Shown: positions 63,617-64,000 of the stretch, in pieces | Layout: each line of letters opens with the position of its first letter | Position numbering within the stretch: the stretch's first letter is position 1 | DNA from: G963665925 sp963665925 | GTDB lineage: Bacteria; Bacillota; Clostridia; Peptostreptococcales; Acidaminobacteraceae | NCBI GenBank assembly: GCA_963665925.1 | Contig: OY762511.1 | Location: forward strand, 496,001-560,000 | Direction of reading: 5' to 3' | DNA: 64,000 nt | Program-made: the position numbers and the translations under genes | Notes under the pieces: generated by a model | Told to the model about the DNA's origin: nothing | Database searches by the model: none | The model's input: only the letters and a program-made list of their open reading frames with translations

Positions 63617-63979
63617 CTAAGCCCCCTGATTTTCCTCTCTCGCCTGATTCATCACCGTTTCAAACAAACGGATGAAAACCTTTTCCACCATTTCCTCCTT
63701 GTGCTCTTCAAGAAGTCTGTCAAGCCTGCCGCATTCCGCGTCGCCTTCACTTTCAATCTGTTCAGCTTCGCTGCGGGCTTTCTCGACGATTGCATCGTAT
63801 TTTTCTTTCGCTTCTTTTCTGGCTTCCTTCATGATCGAAAACTCAAGATCCTTCTTTTCCTTTTTCAGAGCATTCTTCTTATCTTTCTCATCCATAATGG
63901 CATTCTTTTCAACCTTGACTGCTTGGGTATCAATTTCGATGATCCTGCGCAGTGTATCTTCTATCATTTTCGCCTGCAT
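63617..63979 (-). CDS. V/A-type ATPase stalk subunit G/H
   Basis: The 120-aa protein is almost entirely charged coiled coil (K, E, A, D), ending with an ILFETV-like amphipathic tail. It matches the G/H subunit that pairs with E in peripheral stalks of A/V-type ATPases. It is the first gene of the operon seen here; its upstream promoter is within or just outside the last 20 bases of the window. Confidence 0.82.
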   Translation of the reverse strand: MQAKMIEDTLRRIIEIDTQAVKVEKNAIMDEKDKKNALKKEKKDLEFSIMKEARKEAKEKYDAIVEKARSEAEQIESEGDAECGRLDRLLEEHKEEMVEKVFIRLFETVMNQAREENQGA

Positions 63980-64000
63980 ACCATCACCTCACTGAAGACT

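Noticed and set aside
1..64000. CRISPR arrays, tRNA or rRNA genes, insertion sequences with transposase
   Set aside because: No regularly spaced repeats, no tRNA cloverleaf or rRNA segments, and no transposase-like protein were found on either strand.

Overview
This window looks like chromosome from a non-sporulating member of the Clostridia, probably a Fusibacter/Acidaminobacter-like fermenter; the assignment is inferred, not proven. Supporting signs are low-to-moderate GC, strong AGGAGG ribosome sites, S-layer (SLH) anchoring, a sodium-type F-ATP synthase with a hybrid rotor like that of Acetobacterium, a second V/A-type ATPase, and lysine-fermentation genes (kce, kal). Almost every gene is on the minus strand. 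The two exceptions are a small double-glycine peptide at about 9.07 kb and a secreted protein at 51.8 kb.

Region 1 (1-9.3 kb) is a peptide export locus. It holds a 172-aa precursor with a Nif11-like leader and a cysteine-free core, an orphan LivJ-type binding protein, an HlyD-type adaptor, a C39-peptidase ABC exporter and its NHLM-type partner, an unrecognised 251-aa protein, and the start of a secreted protein cut by the window edge. A second, short double-glycine peptide reads in the opposite direction. No peptide-modifying enzyme is visible.

Region 2 (9.3-16.1 kb) holds a phosphohexomutase and a 1609-residue S-layer protein with about eight InlB-type repeats.

Region 3 (16.4-31 kb and 38.8-51.6 kb) matches a conserved Bacillus/Clostridia backbone: rho-rpmE-tdk-(yqhQ)-prmC/prfA ... 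sua5-rpiB-upp-comEB-tagO-mnaA ... atp operon-murA-mreB/mbl-flhO-flhP-flgJ-fabZ. The spoIID, spoIIQ and spoIIID genes found between murA and mbl in Bacillus are missing. A cation/proton antiporter between sua5 and prfA has a leader-ORF arrangement that could hide its ribosome site.

Region 4 (31-38.7 kb) sits inside the backbone. It has a 1.4-kb gene-free, hairpin-rich spacer, a Leloir operon (galK-galE-galT) whose promoter is overlaid by two palindromic operators, and two tandem LacI-family regulators.

Region 5 (51.7-64 kb) holds a secreted copper-amine-oxidase-like/transglutaminase-like protein whose transglutaminase catalytic residues appear lost, the kce-kal pair, and a nine-gene V/A-type ATPase operon (G/H-C-I-K-F-E-A-B-D) whose upstream end lies close to the right edge.

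Metabolically, the galactose genes and phosphohexomutase would feed hexose phosphates to glycolysis and to envelope sugars (mnaA, tagO, murA). The two rotary ATPases and the antiporter would manage sodium and proton gradients.
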